This document shows positions 9,889 to 17,042 of a stretch of 64,000 nt of DNA, in pieces. The notes under the pieces were generated by a model. It was not told where the DNA came from. It did no database searches and saw only the letters and a list, made by a program, of their open reading frames with translations. Source of the DNA: Bradyrhizobium monzae (GTDB lineage: Bacteria > Pseudomonadota > Alphaproteobacteria > Rhizobiales > Xanthobacteraceae); the NCBI RefSeq assembly GCF_021458635.1, contig NZ_JAIRDQ010000011.1, positions 124,001 through 188,000 of the forward strand, given 5' to 3'. A program made the position numbers and the translations under genes. Numbering within the stretch: position 1 is the first letter of the stretch; every line of letters begins with the position of its first letter.

Positions 9889-10259
9889 GACGTCCGTCTC
9901 CTTTGGGGTTCGAACTCGTCCGATTGCAAGATTGGCGCTGCCGTAGGCGCAAGACGCGCGCGGCGACGAGATAACGCGCGCGATCTCCGTGAGCCAATGC
10001 AGCGCCGCGCACACGAGACGCGGAAGATGCAGCGCGACACAGGCCCGCGGCCATTGCGTGAGCTGCGCTGACGCGATCAAGCCTACGCCTGCACCCCGCC
10101 GATGGCGAGGACTAAAACGCCGCGCGCAAGCCCTGCAGCCTGCGACCGCGGCGCACGCGGGCCGCGGGGACGATAGTGCTGGCTATTGCCGGGCAAGGGG
10201 CGCATGGTCGTCGCAGGCTGGCGTCGGTTGGGGCCGCTCTTTGCGAAAGGCAGGCGCGC
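9889..10259. other. 371-base gap without a confident gene
   Basis: The stretch between the divergent Lys-rich gene and the next plus-strand gene has short overlapping frames on both strands rich in Arg, none with a ribosome site or recognisable family. It probably holds the divergent promoters. I saw no repeat, RNA gene or clear operator in it. Confidence 0.4.
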
Positions 10260-10556
10260 ATGACCGACCATACCGTCGATCTCGACAAGCATCGCGGCAT
10301 GGCCGCGCAGAAGGCGACCGACCTGCGCCGCGCGCTGGCCGAGGTCGAGACCCATGTCAGGGATCTGCGCGAGCGCGAGGCCGAGCTCGAAAACCGCATG
10401 CTGACGGTGCCCGCGATGTCGTGGCCCGAGGCCGCGGTGAAGGCGCGCCATCTGCTCAACCTTTATGCCGCGAGCCTCCCCGTCGAGGACACCCGCCACC
10501 GCGCCCTGGTGGCCGCGCTGCTCGACGATTTTGCCAGGCTTGGCGGGGAAAGCTGA
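10260..10556 (+). CDS. Conserved hypothetical protein with coiled-coil N-terminus
   Basis: This 98-residue protein starts at the ATG at 10260 (MTDHTVDLDKHRG). Residues 15-48 form a heptad-like helix rich in Arg, Glu and Leu. The C-terminal half, with LLNLYAASLPVEDTRH, looks like a short helical bundle. It is acidic to neutral overall and has no signal peptide. I do not recognise a named family. It precedes the DUF1488 gene by about 115 bases. Confidence 0.6.
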   Translation: MTDHTVDLDKHRGMAAQKATDLRRALAEVETHVRDLREREAELENRMLTVPAMSWPEAAVKARHLLNLYAASLPVEDTRHRALVAALLDDFARLGGES

Positions 10557-10578
10557 AGGCAGCCACGGCGGCGGTCTC

Positions 10579-10620
10579 GCTTAACCTCTCCGGCAAGCGG
10601 GAGAGGGAGCGAACCACCGC
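10579..10620. repeat. Small hairpin repeat
   Basis: CTTAACCTCTCCGGCAAGCG is followed by GGAGAGGGAGCGA, a short stem typical of a truncated interspersed repeat. It lies between two small plus-strand genes. Confidence 0.4.
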
Positions 10621-10672
10621 CGGAGCAGCGCGTTCAGTCCTCAGGCAACAACCCGCGTAACAGGAGTAAGCC

Positions 10673-10951
10673 ATGACCCTCACCAGCGGCCGTTTCATCG
10701 GCCACGAACAGGACCGCGGGATCGTCCAGTTCTCGATGCAGGACGGCGCGAAGGAAATCCGCTGCGCGATCTCGACCTCCGCCATGGACGATCTCGAACG
10801 CGGCCCGCAAACCCGCCCCGAGCAGCGCGAAGCCCAGTTCACCCGCCTCCGCGACCGCATCGAAGCGCGGGCGGCGAGCAAATATCGCGCGACGGAGTTC
10901 GAGGGCACGCCGCCGGGGATCGTGCTGCGGAGCATCGATTTTCGGGGGTAG
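10673..10951 (+). CDS. DUF1488 family protein
   Basis: The 92-residue protein fits the DUF1488 pattern: a short beta-rich N-terminal half (GIVQFSMQDGAKEIRCAIS) followed by a helical segment with many charged residues and a beta-strand close to the C-terminus. These small cytoplasmic proteins are common in rhizobia and have no established function. A GGAGTAAGCC ribosome site lies before the ATG. A perfect CtrA-type box begins 74 bases beyond its stop and points to the next gene. Confidence 0.65.
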   Translation: MTLTSGRFIGHEQDRGIVQFSMQDGAKEIRCAISTSAMDDLERGPQTRPEQREAQFTRLRDRIEARAASKYRATEFEGTPPGIVLRSIDFRG

Positions 10952-11024
10952 GGGGAGCGGTGACCTTGTCGAAGGTGACCCGGCACGCCGGCATGATGCC
11001 CCGTGGCAGCATCGATTGTTGACA

Positions 11025-11039
11025 TTAACCATCTGTTAA
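11025..11039. promoter_or_regulatory. CtrA-type box (TTAA-N7-TTAA)
   Basis: TTAACCATCTGTTAA matches the full CtrA consensus, two TTAA half-sites with seven bases between them. It sits upstream of the coiled-coil gene at 11226 and 31 bases before a GATTC site (11071-11075) of the GANTC class methylated by CcrM. A second perfect box is at 13975-13989. Binding is inferred from the motif only. Confidence 0.65.
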
Positions 11040-11225
11040 CCATGCGGTCGCCTAATGTTGGCAATGGGGGGATTCACCATGCCGGCCCAGGTGACGCGAC
11101 CGAAGTTGACGCGACCGAAGTTGATGCCTGTTTCGGCCGATCCGGCCATCCGGTCGGTGGCGAGGCTGGCGGTACGTGCCAGGGCCGTCCTACTCGGCAA
11201 AACACCTGTCCTACGGAGCAAAGCC

Positions 11226-11774
11226 ATGTTCGGAAAGGACGACTTAGTGGACCATCTCAGCCGCGATCTCGATCGCGCGCGCGGAAGACGCGATGCACTT
11301 GCATCCGAAGCCACGACCCTGACGGCCCAGATCGCCGAAATCGAAGCCCGCCTTTCGGAGGAGAAGAAAAAGCGGGAGCGCGAGCGCGTCCTGGGCGAGA
11401 TCGAAGCGATCAAGACGCGAATCATGCAAGCCGCCGGCGCGTTTGCACCTGTCGTCGACGGTCTCTCCAGGGCGATCGAGCAGGCTACGGCGGTCGTGCC
11501 CGAGGCGCGCGAGCTCAATAGTTTCCTGGTGTCGGTGGCGAGCGAGATCGACAGCGTGCTCGATCCCTTGTTGCGCGAACTGGATCAGCGCGCGGATGCG
11601 GTGCGAGCAGGACAGGCGGTGCCGGACCTGCCGAGTTCGGCCAATGAAGCGCCGCCCGTCGAGCTGCCGAATGACACCAACGAGCGCCTGCTTCGCTTCC
11701 CGGCGTGGCTGTCCCGTGACAAGGAGGCGGACAAGACGGAAACCGCAGAGAGCCCGCGCAGCACGGCAGCGTGA
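11226..11774 (+). CDS. Coiled-coil protein, possibly CtrA-regulated
   Basis: The 182-residue protein begins MFGKDDLVDHLSRDLDRARG and has a long heptad region at about residues 10-70, including a very charged KKKRERERVLGEIEAIK stretch. A second helical part ends in a Pro-rich, acidic tail. It has no signal peptide or membrane span and no family I recognise. The start at 11226 is favoured by GGAG seven bases upstream; in-frame starts at 11055, 11064 and 11079 would add a basic segment made partly of a 15-base tandem duplication (11093-11122). It is convergent with the ftsZ paralogue, and a CtrA-type box lies upstream, so cell-cycle control is plausible. Confidence 0.65.
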   Translation: MFGKDDLVDHLSRDLDRARGRRDALASEATTLTAQIAEIEARLSEEKKKRERERVLGEIEAIKTRIMQAAGAFAPVVDGLSRAIEQATAVVPEARELNSFLVSVASEIDSVLDPLLRELDQRADAVRAGQAVPDLPSSANEAPPVELPNDTNERLLRFPAWLSRDKEADKTETAESPRSTAA

Positions 11775-11800
11775 AGCATCGGCGCGCTGCGCGCTCTCGC

Positions 11801-11950
11801 CGTCATTCCGGGGCGCGCCTCTTGGCGCGAGCTACGGTGCGCAATTGCGCACCGTAGAATCCATTGCTCCACAGTCCCTGCAGTTAGATGGATCCTCAGA
11901 TGCGCAATTGCGCATCATAGCTCGCGACTTCGTCGCGCCCCGGGATGACG
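11801..11950. repeat. Long palindromic repeat between convergent genes
   Basis: The ends CGTCATTCCGGGGCGCG and CGCCCCGGGATGACG are inverted. Inside are the nested hairpins tacggtgcgcaa/ttgcgcaccgta and gatgcgcaa/ttgcgcatc. It separates the coiled-coil gene from the ftsZ paralogue and can serve as a bidirectional terminator. Confidence 0.8.
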
Positions 11951-11970
11951 ACCTGTTGTTGGGCCACCGC

Positions 11971-13227
11971 TCAGTTGGCGGCGCGGCGCAGGAAAGCCGG
12001 GATATCGAGAACGGCCTCGTCGGGCGCATTGCGCGCCGGGGCGCGGCCGGAGGGATGGAGCGGCTGAATTGCCGCGTGGCGCGCATAGTCCAGGCCCGGC
12101 CTTGCTGGTGGCCCCACGGGATGATGCGGCTGCGGGCGGAGCGGCGGGCTTTCTCCTTGCGGAAGGGGTGCGCTGCGCTCGATGCGATCGGCGATGCGCC
12201 GGCCGTCATTGCGCAGCCTTCCGGCGAGTTGGGCGAGGGCGGTTTCCACCGGCAGCGCCTGCTCCGCGTCGAGATTGTCTATGCCGGTCGCCACCACCGA
12301 GACGCGGACGATGCCTTCGAGGCTATCGTCAAAGGACGCGCCGACGATGATGTTGGCATCCGGGTCGGCCTCGTCGCGAATGCGGGTCGCGGCTTCGTCG
12401 ACCTCGTACAGCATGAGATCCTTGCCGCCGGTGATGGAGATGATGAGGCCGCTGGCGCGCTTGATCGAGGGATTCTCGATCAACGGATTGGAGATCGCGG
12501 CCACGGCGGCGGCAAGCACGCGCTTCTCGCCCGTAGCCTCGCCCCGTCCCATCATGGCCTTGCCCTTCTCCTTCATGACGGAGAGGACGTCGGCAAAATC
12601 GAGATTGATCAGGCCTTCCTTGACGATGAGGTCGCTGATGCAGGCGACGCCCGAATAGAGCACCTGGTCGGCAAGGGCGAAGGCATCGGCGAATGTGGTC
12701 CTCTCGCTGGCCACGCGGAACAGGTTCTGGTTCGGGATGATCAGGAGGGTGTCGACCGTCTTCAGCAGCTCCTCGATGCCGGCTTCGGCGAAGCGCATGC
12801 GGCGCTGGCCCTCGAAGTAGAACGGCTTGGTGACCACGCCGATGGTGAGTATGCCGAGCTCGCGCGCGATCCTCGCGACGATGGGTGCGGCCCCGGTGCC
12901 GGTGCCGCCGCCCATGCCGGCCGTCACGAACACCATGTGCGCGCCGGTCAATTGATCGCGGATCGTATCGATCACCTCTTCGGCCGCGGCGCGTCCCAGT
13001 TCCGGTTGCGAGCCGGCGCCGAGGCCCGCGGTCACCTTCGTTCCGAGCTGGATGAGGCGCCCTGCCTTCGACATGGCCAGCGCCTGCGCGTCGGTATTGG
13101 CAACGACGAACTCGACCCCCTGCAGCCCGGCCGTGATCATGTTGTTCACGGCATTGCCGCCGGCGCCGCCGACGCCGAACACGACGATGCGGGCCTTCAT
13201 TTCATGGATATCGGTGGTGTCAGTCAT
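11971..13227 (-). CDS. ftsZ: FtsZ paralogue (tubulin-like GTPase)
   Basis: The 418-residue protein has an intact FtsZ core. GVGGAGGNAVNNM opens the GTP-binding fold, GGGTGTGA near residue 115 is the tubulin signature, and INLDFADV is the synergy T7 loop, so polymer-dependent GTP hydrolysis should work. The C-terminal linker of about 90 residues is Pro/Arg-rich and short, and the protein ends with a DIPAFLRR tail that matches the FtsA/FtsZ-partner-binding peptide. There is no ftsA, ftsQ or ddl nearby, which suggests an additional FtsZ rather than the main division-cluster copy. It lies 51 bases downstream of an HTH/coiled-coil gene, probably in one operon headed by a CtrA-type box. Confidence 0.92.
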   Translation of the reverse strand: MTDTTDIHEMKARIVVFGVGGAGGNAVNNMITAGLQGVEFVVANTDAQALAMSKAGRLIQLGTKVTAGLGAGSQPELGRAAAEEVIDTIRDQLTGAHMVFVTAGMGGGTGTGAAPIVARIARELGILTIGVVTKPFYFEGQRRMRFAEAGIEELLKTVDTLLIIPNQNLFRVASERTTFADAFALADQVLYSGVACISDLIVKEGLINLDFADVLSVMKEKGKAMMGRGEATGEKRVLAAAVAAISNPLIENPSIKRASGLIISITGGKDLMLYEVDEAATRIRDEADPDANIIVGASFDDSLEGIVRVSVVATGIDNLDAEQALPVETALAQLAGRLRNDGRRIADRIERSAPLPQGESPPLRPQPHHPVGPPARPGLDYARHAAIQPLHPSGRAPARNAPDEAVLDIPAFLRRAAN

Positions 13228-13278
13228 TCTTCCCTCGCGATTGCTCCGGCAAGCCGGGGATTAAAGAAGTTTCGAGTG

Positions 13279-13893
13279 CTACCTGCGGGCCATGCGGTCT
13301 GCTTGCACGATCGAAGCGGCCAGATGTCCCAAGCGAAGCGCGGCGCGTTCCGCGAGCGAGCCGCCAGGGCGGCGATCGGTCCGCAGCGCCGCCATTTCGT
13401 CTTCCAGTCGGGTTGCCCACGCATTGGCTGCCGTCGCCTCGGCGCCCGCCTGCTGCAGCTCGACTGCGAGGCGCTCGGCGCGCTCACGCTCGCGCTCGAA
13501 CACCGCCCTGTAGGCGGTTGCGACGTCTTCGAGCCGCGCAATCTCCGCCTTGAAGGCCTCGGTCTCAGAAGCGTTTTTGAGCGAAGTGGATACCGGTTCG
13601 CGCAAGGAAAACGCGTCAGAATAAAAACTTAGAGCCCCGTTCCGACACTGTCGGAACGGAAATGGCTCTACGGCTTCGATCCTTGCCATGGAGACTTCGA
13701 TGCAGTCTGCCCGGCGGCCCATTCGCGGGCGGGGCGTGTACCGCAGCTCGGAGAAATCAACCCTCACCAGCGCCTTGCCGTCATCCGAACGCGAGCGCGG
13801 CAGGCGGCGACGTCGCGCCAGCGACCGCGCGGCTTCGCGCGAGATATTGAGGCGGGCACCCAGATCGGCATACGTCAACAACGCAACAGACAT
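13279..13893 (-). CDS. HTH plus coiled-coil protein upstream of the ftsZ paralogue
   Basis: This 204-residue protein starts at the ATG at 13893, preceded by AGGAG on the minus strand. Residues 1-50 hold a helix-turn-helix-like segment, YADLGARLNISREAARSLA, typical of small DNA-binding domains. Residues about 115-175 form a coiled coil rich in Glu, Arg and Ala. Between them, residues about 75-108 are encoded by an interspersed palindromic repeat inserted in frame. No named family is recognised. The position just before ftsZ and the CtrA-type box upstream suggest a chromosome-organisation or division role, which is inference. Confidence 0.65.
   Translation of the reverse strand: MSVALLTYADLGARLNISREAARSLARRRRLPRSRSDDGKALVRVDFSELRYTPRPRMGRRADCIEVSMARIEAVEPFPFRQCRNGALSFYSDAFSLREPVSTSLKNASETEAFKAEIARLEDVATAYRAVFERERERAERLAVELQQAGAEATAANAWATRLEDEMAALRTDRRPGGSLAERAALRLGHLAASIVQADRMARR
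13570..13670. repeat. Palindromic repeat inserted within a coding gene
   Basis: The stretch contains TTTTTGAGCGAAGTGGATAC, then GCGTCAGAATAAAAACTTAG, then the hairpin AGAGCCCCGTTCCGAC/GTCGGAACGGAAATGGCTCT. This composite is one I recall from bradyrhizobial intergenic regions. Here it lies inside a continuous reading frame and contributes a linker of about 34 residues. Confidence 0.7.
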
Positions 13894-13974
13894 CGGCGCT
13901 TCTCCTGGAGCGAACCGGGAAGGCATTTCGGGCTAATGATGGCTGGACGATTGCAGCAGGCTAGGCTGCGTTGG

Positions 13975-13989
13975 TTAATCCATGGTTAA
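13975..13989. promoter_or_regulatory. CtrA-type box upstream of the HTH/ftsZ operon
   Basis: TTAATCCATGGTTAA is a perfect TTAA-N7-TTAA match, 82 bases upstream of the minus-strand start at 13893. It could place the HTH/coiled-coil gene and the ftsZ paralogue under direct CtrA control. Binding is inferred. Confidence 0.65.
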
Positions 13990-14010
13990 CGCGCGCGCGA
14001 TGCTGTTTAC

Positions 14011-14159
14011 CGGTGCCGTCACCGTGCCGCCCCCCGGGGATCGGAGAGCCGACCCCGGGATCGCAGTGCCGACCCGGGGATCGGAGAGCACCATCTGCCG
14101 CGGCTGCGTCTTGGCGGTCTTGCGCAGGCAGCGAGAGCTTCAGCACGTTGGAGATGTTC
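14011..14159 (-). pseudogene. Fragment of a second DUF2235 gene with internal tandem repeats
   Basis: Bases 14089-14159 match 9427-9499 of the intact DUF2235 gene with three substitutions and a 2-base deletion, so this is the remnant of a close paralogue (around its residues 26-50). Next to it, three imperfect copies of a 20-base unit (CCCCGGGATCG-type, 14032-14090) have expanded where the intact gene has one. Translated on the minus strand it gives ISNVLKL and then loses frame. No other part of the gene remains nearby. Confidence 0.8.
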
Positions 14160-14167
14160 ACCAAGGA

Positions 14168-14764
14168 CTACAGCTTGCCTCTCGGAACGCGGCGCGAAAG
14201 AGTTCGCCTACTTGGCAACGGAGTGTGCCCGCCTGTGATGACTCGGATTGTTAGCGGGCTCGCTGAAAGCTTATGAAGCCGGGACGTGAGATGTTCTGCC
14301 CTGTCCAAAAGTGTCTTCATCGGGGCGTTCTTGCGAATGTCCGTTGTCAGACTCTTCACGCCTCGATCTATCTCATGAAAAAGGATTCCCAGATTTAGGC
14401 CCGCGCTTCCCGCGTGAGTCATCACCTCTTTCATCTGATTGAACTTCCGTTCGATCGCCTTGAGGTGATTTTCTAACGCGCCCGCAAGGTCCCTCTTCGT
14501 GAGTTCAGCTCGTAACGAATTGAGTGGGTCTTCAAGGTCGGCGATAGTCTTCTCGGTAACAGTATTGAGCACCTTGCGAATTTTGCTCTTGTCGGTCTCC
14601 TTGCTCTCCTCAAGCGAAATCAAAGCTTCGTCCATGTATCTGTGCTTCGAATACTCGAGCCAATCGATGAGCACAGTCAGTTCAGGCGCGCCATCACGCT
14701 TCGTTCGAACCTCGATCTTGTTTCCTAATTTGTGAACGGCGAATCGTCCGACACCCTTCCCGCC
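14168..14764 (-). pseudogene. Fragment of a GHKL-type ATP-binding protein
   Basis: The frame contains GGKGVGRFAVHKLG, resembling the glycine-rich ATP-lid motif of GHKL (histidine kinase/Hsp90-like) ATPases. About 150 residues follow with helical, kinase-like segments (LGILFHEIDRGVKSL) that may form a dimerisation domain. The N-terminal half with the N-box is missing, replaced at 14758-14764 by a different gene, and the last 20 or so residues do not look family-like. It is therefore truncated at both ends. Lower GC codon use than the neighbours suggests foreign origin. The original function is unknown. Confidence 0.6.
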
Positions 14765-14916
14765 CTGACAGCAAAGACGTAGCATCCGCAGGCGTCCGAA
14801 AGTCCTTCCTCCCATTCTTCCAGGACAGGCTTGAGAGCCTTTACTGTGAGGTCGGTAATCATCTTTTTCGGGCCGGAGCGCTCGAGCGTGAATGGGCCGG
14901 CCACATCAAAATCCAT
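14758..14916 (-). pseudogene. N-terminal fragment of an unrelated small gene
   Basis: The first 53 codons, starting MDFDVAGPFTLERSGPKK and ending GCYVFAVRAG, look like the N-terminus of a family that I recall continuing into a GIY-YIG-like segment; this is from memory. The frame shifts at the AAGGGTG junction and runs into a stop at 14725, while the adjoining sequence becomes the ATPase fragment in another frame. It seems to be a deletion scar joining two genes. Confidence 0.5.
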
Positions 14917-15109
14917 CTATAAACCTTAGGTCGCTGTCCAAGCCTCCTTTCGCGATCGGCTCAAAGGGGGCTCGGAAAAGGGAATGTAGTGATTCTAGTC
15001 AAGAAGCATTATTGTTAGCAGCACGAGCTCACACGCTACAGTAGCACAACGGATAATATGTGAGCCTCTTGGCGATCCTGGGTATTGTGCTCCACAAACA
15101 AATCCGCAA
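14917..15109. other. AT-richer stretch without a gene
   Basis: The stretch upstream of the fragments and downstream of rpmB has no supported gene. Bases 15041-15093 (GTAGCACAACGGATAAT and, further on, GATCCTGGGTATTGTGCTCCA) look vaguely like a decayed tRNA, but they do not fold into a full cloverleaf by eye. Confidence 0.3.
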
Positions 15110-15140
15110 ACAAAAACGGCCGGATCTTCCGATCCGGCCG
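15110..15140 (-). terminator. Intrinsic terminator of rpmB
   Basis: A 10-base-pair stem CGGCCGGATC/GATCCGGCCG with a TTCC loop is followed on the minus strand by TTTTTGTTTG. It lies about 70 bases downstream of the rpmB stop. Confidence 0.85.
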
Positions 15141-15212
15141 CAACGCAAAACTCAACCTGGCTAAGCCTACGCCACGCGACGCAACTTAGCCCCCGCCCAA
15201 TTCTGGAATCTC

Positions 15213-15524
15213 TTAGCTGGCCTTCTTGACCGGCGCAGCGGTCGGGCCGACCTTCTTCTGGATGGCGCGCTTCAGCTCGAGGGCGCGCGGCGACAGCACG
15301 TCGGCCTTGGCCTTGAGCAGGAAGGCGTCGAGGCCGCCATTGTGGTCGACGCTCTTCACCGCGTTGGTGGAGACGCGCAGGCGCACGTTGCGCTCCAGGG
15401 CTTCGCTGATGAAGGTCACGTTGACCAGGTTCGGCAGGAAGCGGCGCTTGGTCTTGATGTTGGAGTGGCTGACCTTGTGGCCGACGAGGGGGCCCTTGGC
15501 CGTCAGTTCGCAGCGGCGAGACAT
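15213..15524 (-). CDS. rpmB: Large ribosomal subunit protein bL28
   Basis: The 103-residue protein starts MSRRCELTAKGPLVGHKVSH and is the alphaproteobacterial bL28 with its extended C-terminus rich in Lys and Ala. It is a structural protein of the 50S subunit. The ATG at 15524 is the family start; an upstream start at 15551 adds nine residues without similarity. It stands alone, with a clear terminator downstream, and is divergent from the DUF3108 gene. Confidence 0.96.
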   Translation of the reverse strand: MSRRCELTAKGPLVGHKVSHSNIKTKRRFLPNLVNVTFISEALERNVRLRVSTNAVKSVDHNGGLDAFLLKAKADVLSPRALELKRAIQKKVGPTAAPVKKAS

Positions 15525-15984
15525 CTCACTAATCCTTGTTCGAGCCCCCAACGAGTTGCGGCCGCCATTCGGGGCGCCACGGGGGCAAATTCTCTGTCCT
15601 TGCAGGGAGCGGGCGGACGTATAGGGGGTGAGGGGCAGGTAGTCAAGGTTTTGGGGCGTTTGGGCCGGAGGTTTCGTGCCCCACCCTCGGTGTCATCGCC
15701 CGGCTTGACCGGGCGATCCAGTACCCCGAGGCGCCTGCAGTTGACCAGAGGAGCCGCGGCGTACTGGATGCCCCGCTTTCGCGGAGCATGACAGCGGAGT
15801 GGGTAGGGAGAGGTGTTCGAGCCCGGAGCTCCCCCGATCACCAAAACGGCAGTGTTTAAAACGCCTTACCATCACATAAAGGGCGCATTCGCCGCCGAAG
15901 AGTCCGGTGAGTTCCCGGCTTATGGCGCCTGGATGCATTGCTTGCGGCCGTAACAGGCTTAAGTAACAACCACTCGCTTCCCGA
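15525..15984. other. 460-base intergenic region between rpmB and the DUF3108 gene
   Basis: It holds the divergent promoters and one palindromic repeat (listed separately). The rest shows nothing I can name; a TTGC/TTAAGT pair at about 15940-15965 may be a promoter for the plus-strand gene but is weak. Confidence 0.4.
15691..15793. repeat. Palindromic repeat (TGTCAT...ATGACA)
   Basis: The ends TGTCATCGCCCGGCTTGACC and TTTCGCGGAGCATGACA are inverted. The interior has the pair GATCCAGTAC and GTACTGGATG about 40 bases apart. It forms a long hairpin between rpmB and the DUF3108 gene. Confidence 0.8.
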
Positions 15985-16860
15985 TTGGATCGTCTCGTGC
16001 ACACGTCCTCCCTCTTTCCGCCCCGGCTGCGGTCAGCCGGCAGGCTGGCTTTGGCCGCTGTTGGCGCGCTGGTGCTGGCGTGGGCGGCGGAGCCTGCGGC
16101 AGCTCAAGGCAAGCTCGAGGCGCAGTATGAGGCGACGCTGGCGGGCATTCCGGTTGGCCGCGGCGCCTGGAACATCGACATCCAGGACGACGTGTTTTCC
16201 GCCGCGGCCAGCGGCGGCACCACCGGCATTCTGAAATCGTTTGCGGGCGGATCCGGCACCGGCGCCGCGCAGGGGCGCGTGGTCAATGGCGGGCTGGTCG
16301 CCTCCGCCTACCAGGCCTCCACCACCACCTCGAAGAAGACCGAAGAGATCCACATCACGCTCGACAAGGGCAATGTGAAGGAGTTCGGCATCATCCCGGA
16401 GCCGCCGGTCGATGCTGATCGCATTGTCGTCACCGAGGCGCATCGCCGCGGCGTGTTCGATCCGATGACGGCCTCGCTGGTGCGCGTCGCCGGCACCGGT
16501 GATCCCTTGTCGCCGGAGGCCTGCCACGGCAGCGCGCCCGTGTTCGACGGCCGCATGCGCTACGAGCTCAAGCTCGATTTCAAGCGCATGGAGACGGTGA
16601 AAGCCGAGAAGGGCTATCGCGGCCCGGTCGTGGTCTGCGCGCTGTATTTCGTGCCGGTCGCCGGCTACATCCCCGACCGCCCCGTGATCAAATACCTCGC
16701 CGCCCAGCGCAACATCGAGATCGCCTTGGCGCCGGTGGCGGGAACGCGGATTTTGGTCCCGTTCTGGCTGAAAGTGCCGACGCCGCTGGGCCCGGCGATG
16801 CTGGAAGCGACCAGCTTCATCACCACCGCCCTGCCGCCCAGGGTGGCGAAGACGCAGTAG
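15985..16860 (+). CDS. DUF3108 domain protein, exported
   Basis: The 291-residue protein has an N-terminal signal peptide ending near AEPAAAQ, then a beta-rich DUF3108 domain starting LEAQYEATLAGIPVGRG. DUF3108 proteins are periplasmic or outer-membrane-associated with unknown roles. The first in-frame start is TTG at 15985; a GTG at 15997 would give the same signal peptide with four fewer residues. The arrangement rpmB/DUF3108/helicase/S4/fdxA/carD is, from memory, common in bradyrhizobia and its relatives. Confidence 0.8.
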   Translation: MDRLVHTSSLFPPRLRSAGRLALAAVGALVLAWAAEPAAAQGKLEAQYEATLAGIPVGRGAWNIDIQDDVFSAAASGGTTGILKSFAGGSGTGAAQGRVVNGGLVASAYQASTTTSKKTEEIHITLDKGNVKEFGIIPEPPVDADRIVVTEAHRRGVFDPMTASLVRVAGTGDPLSPEACHGSAPVFDGRMRYELKLDFKRMETVKAEKGYRGPVVVCALYFVPVAGYIPDRPVIKYLAAQRNIEIALAPVAGTRILVPFWLKVPTPLGPAMLEATSFITTALPPRVAKTQ

Positions 16861-16871
16861 GGAGCGCTGCC

Positions 16872-16950
16872 GTAGCCCGGATGGAGCGTAGCGAAATCCG
16901 GGATTCTTTGCTTTCGCTCCCCGCATTCCGCTCCGCTCCATGCGGGCTAT
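16872..16950. repeat. Palindromic repeat (GTAGCCCGGATGGAGCG type)
   Basis: GTAGCCCGGATGGAGCGTAG is mirrored by TCCGCTCCATGCGGGCTA. It lies directly behind the DUF3108 stop and probably acts as its transcription end. Confidence 0.75.
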
Positions 16951-17042
16951 GATTCAATGAGTGATATCAATGGCTTAGCTACTGTGCATGGGGTTGTTTT
17001 CACGAAGATGAGGTGAGGGCTGTCTTCTTCGGGAATCCATTT

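Noticed and set aside
10952..11225. N-terminal extension of the coiled-coil gene to 11055
   Set aside because: The best ribosome site is at 11216-11219 before 11226, and the extension includes a tandem duplication and a basic low-similarity stretch; kept only as an alternative.
11443..13632. 729-codon plus-strand frame across the ftsZ paralogue
   Set aside because: It runs through a palindromic repeat and two real genes in the other direction, with no family similarity.
14032..14090. CRISPR-like array
   Set aside because: The three 20-base units are directly adjacent without spacers and come from a DUF2235 fragment.
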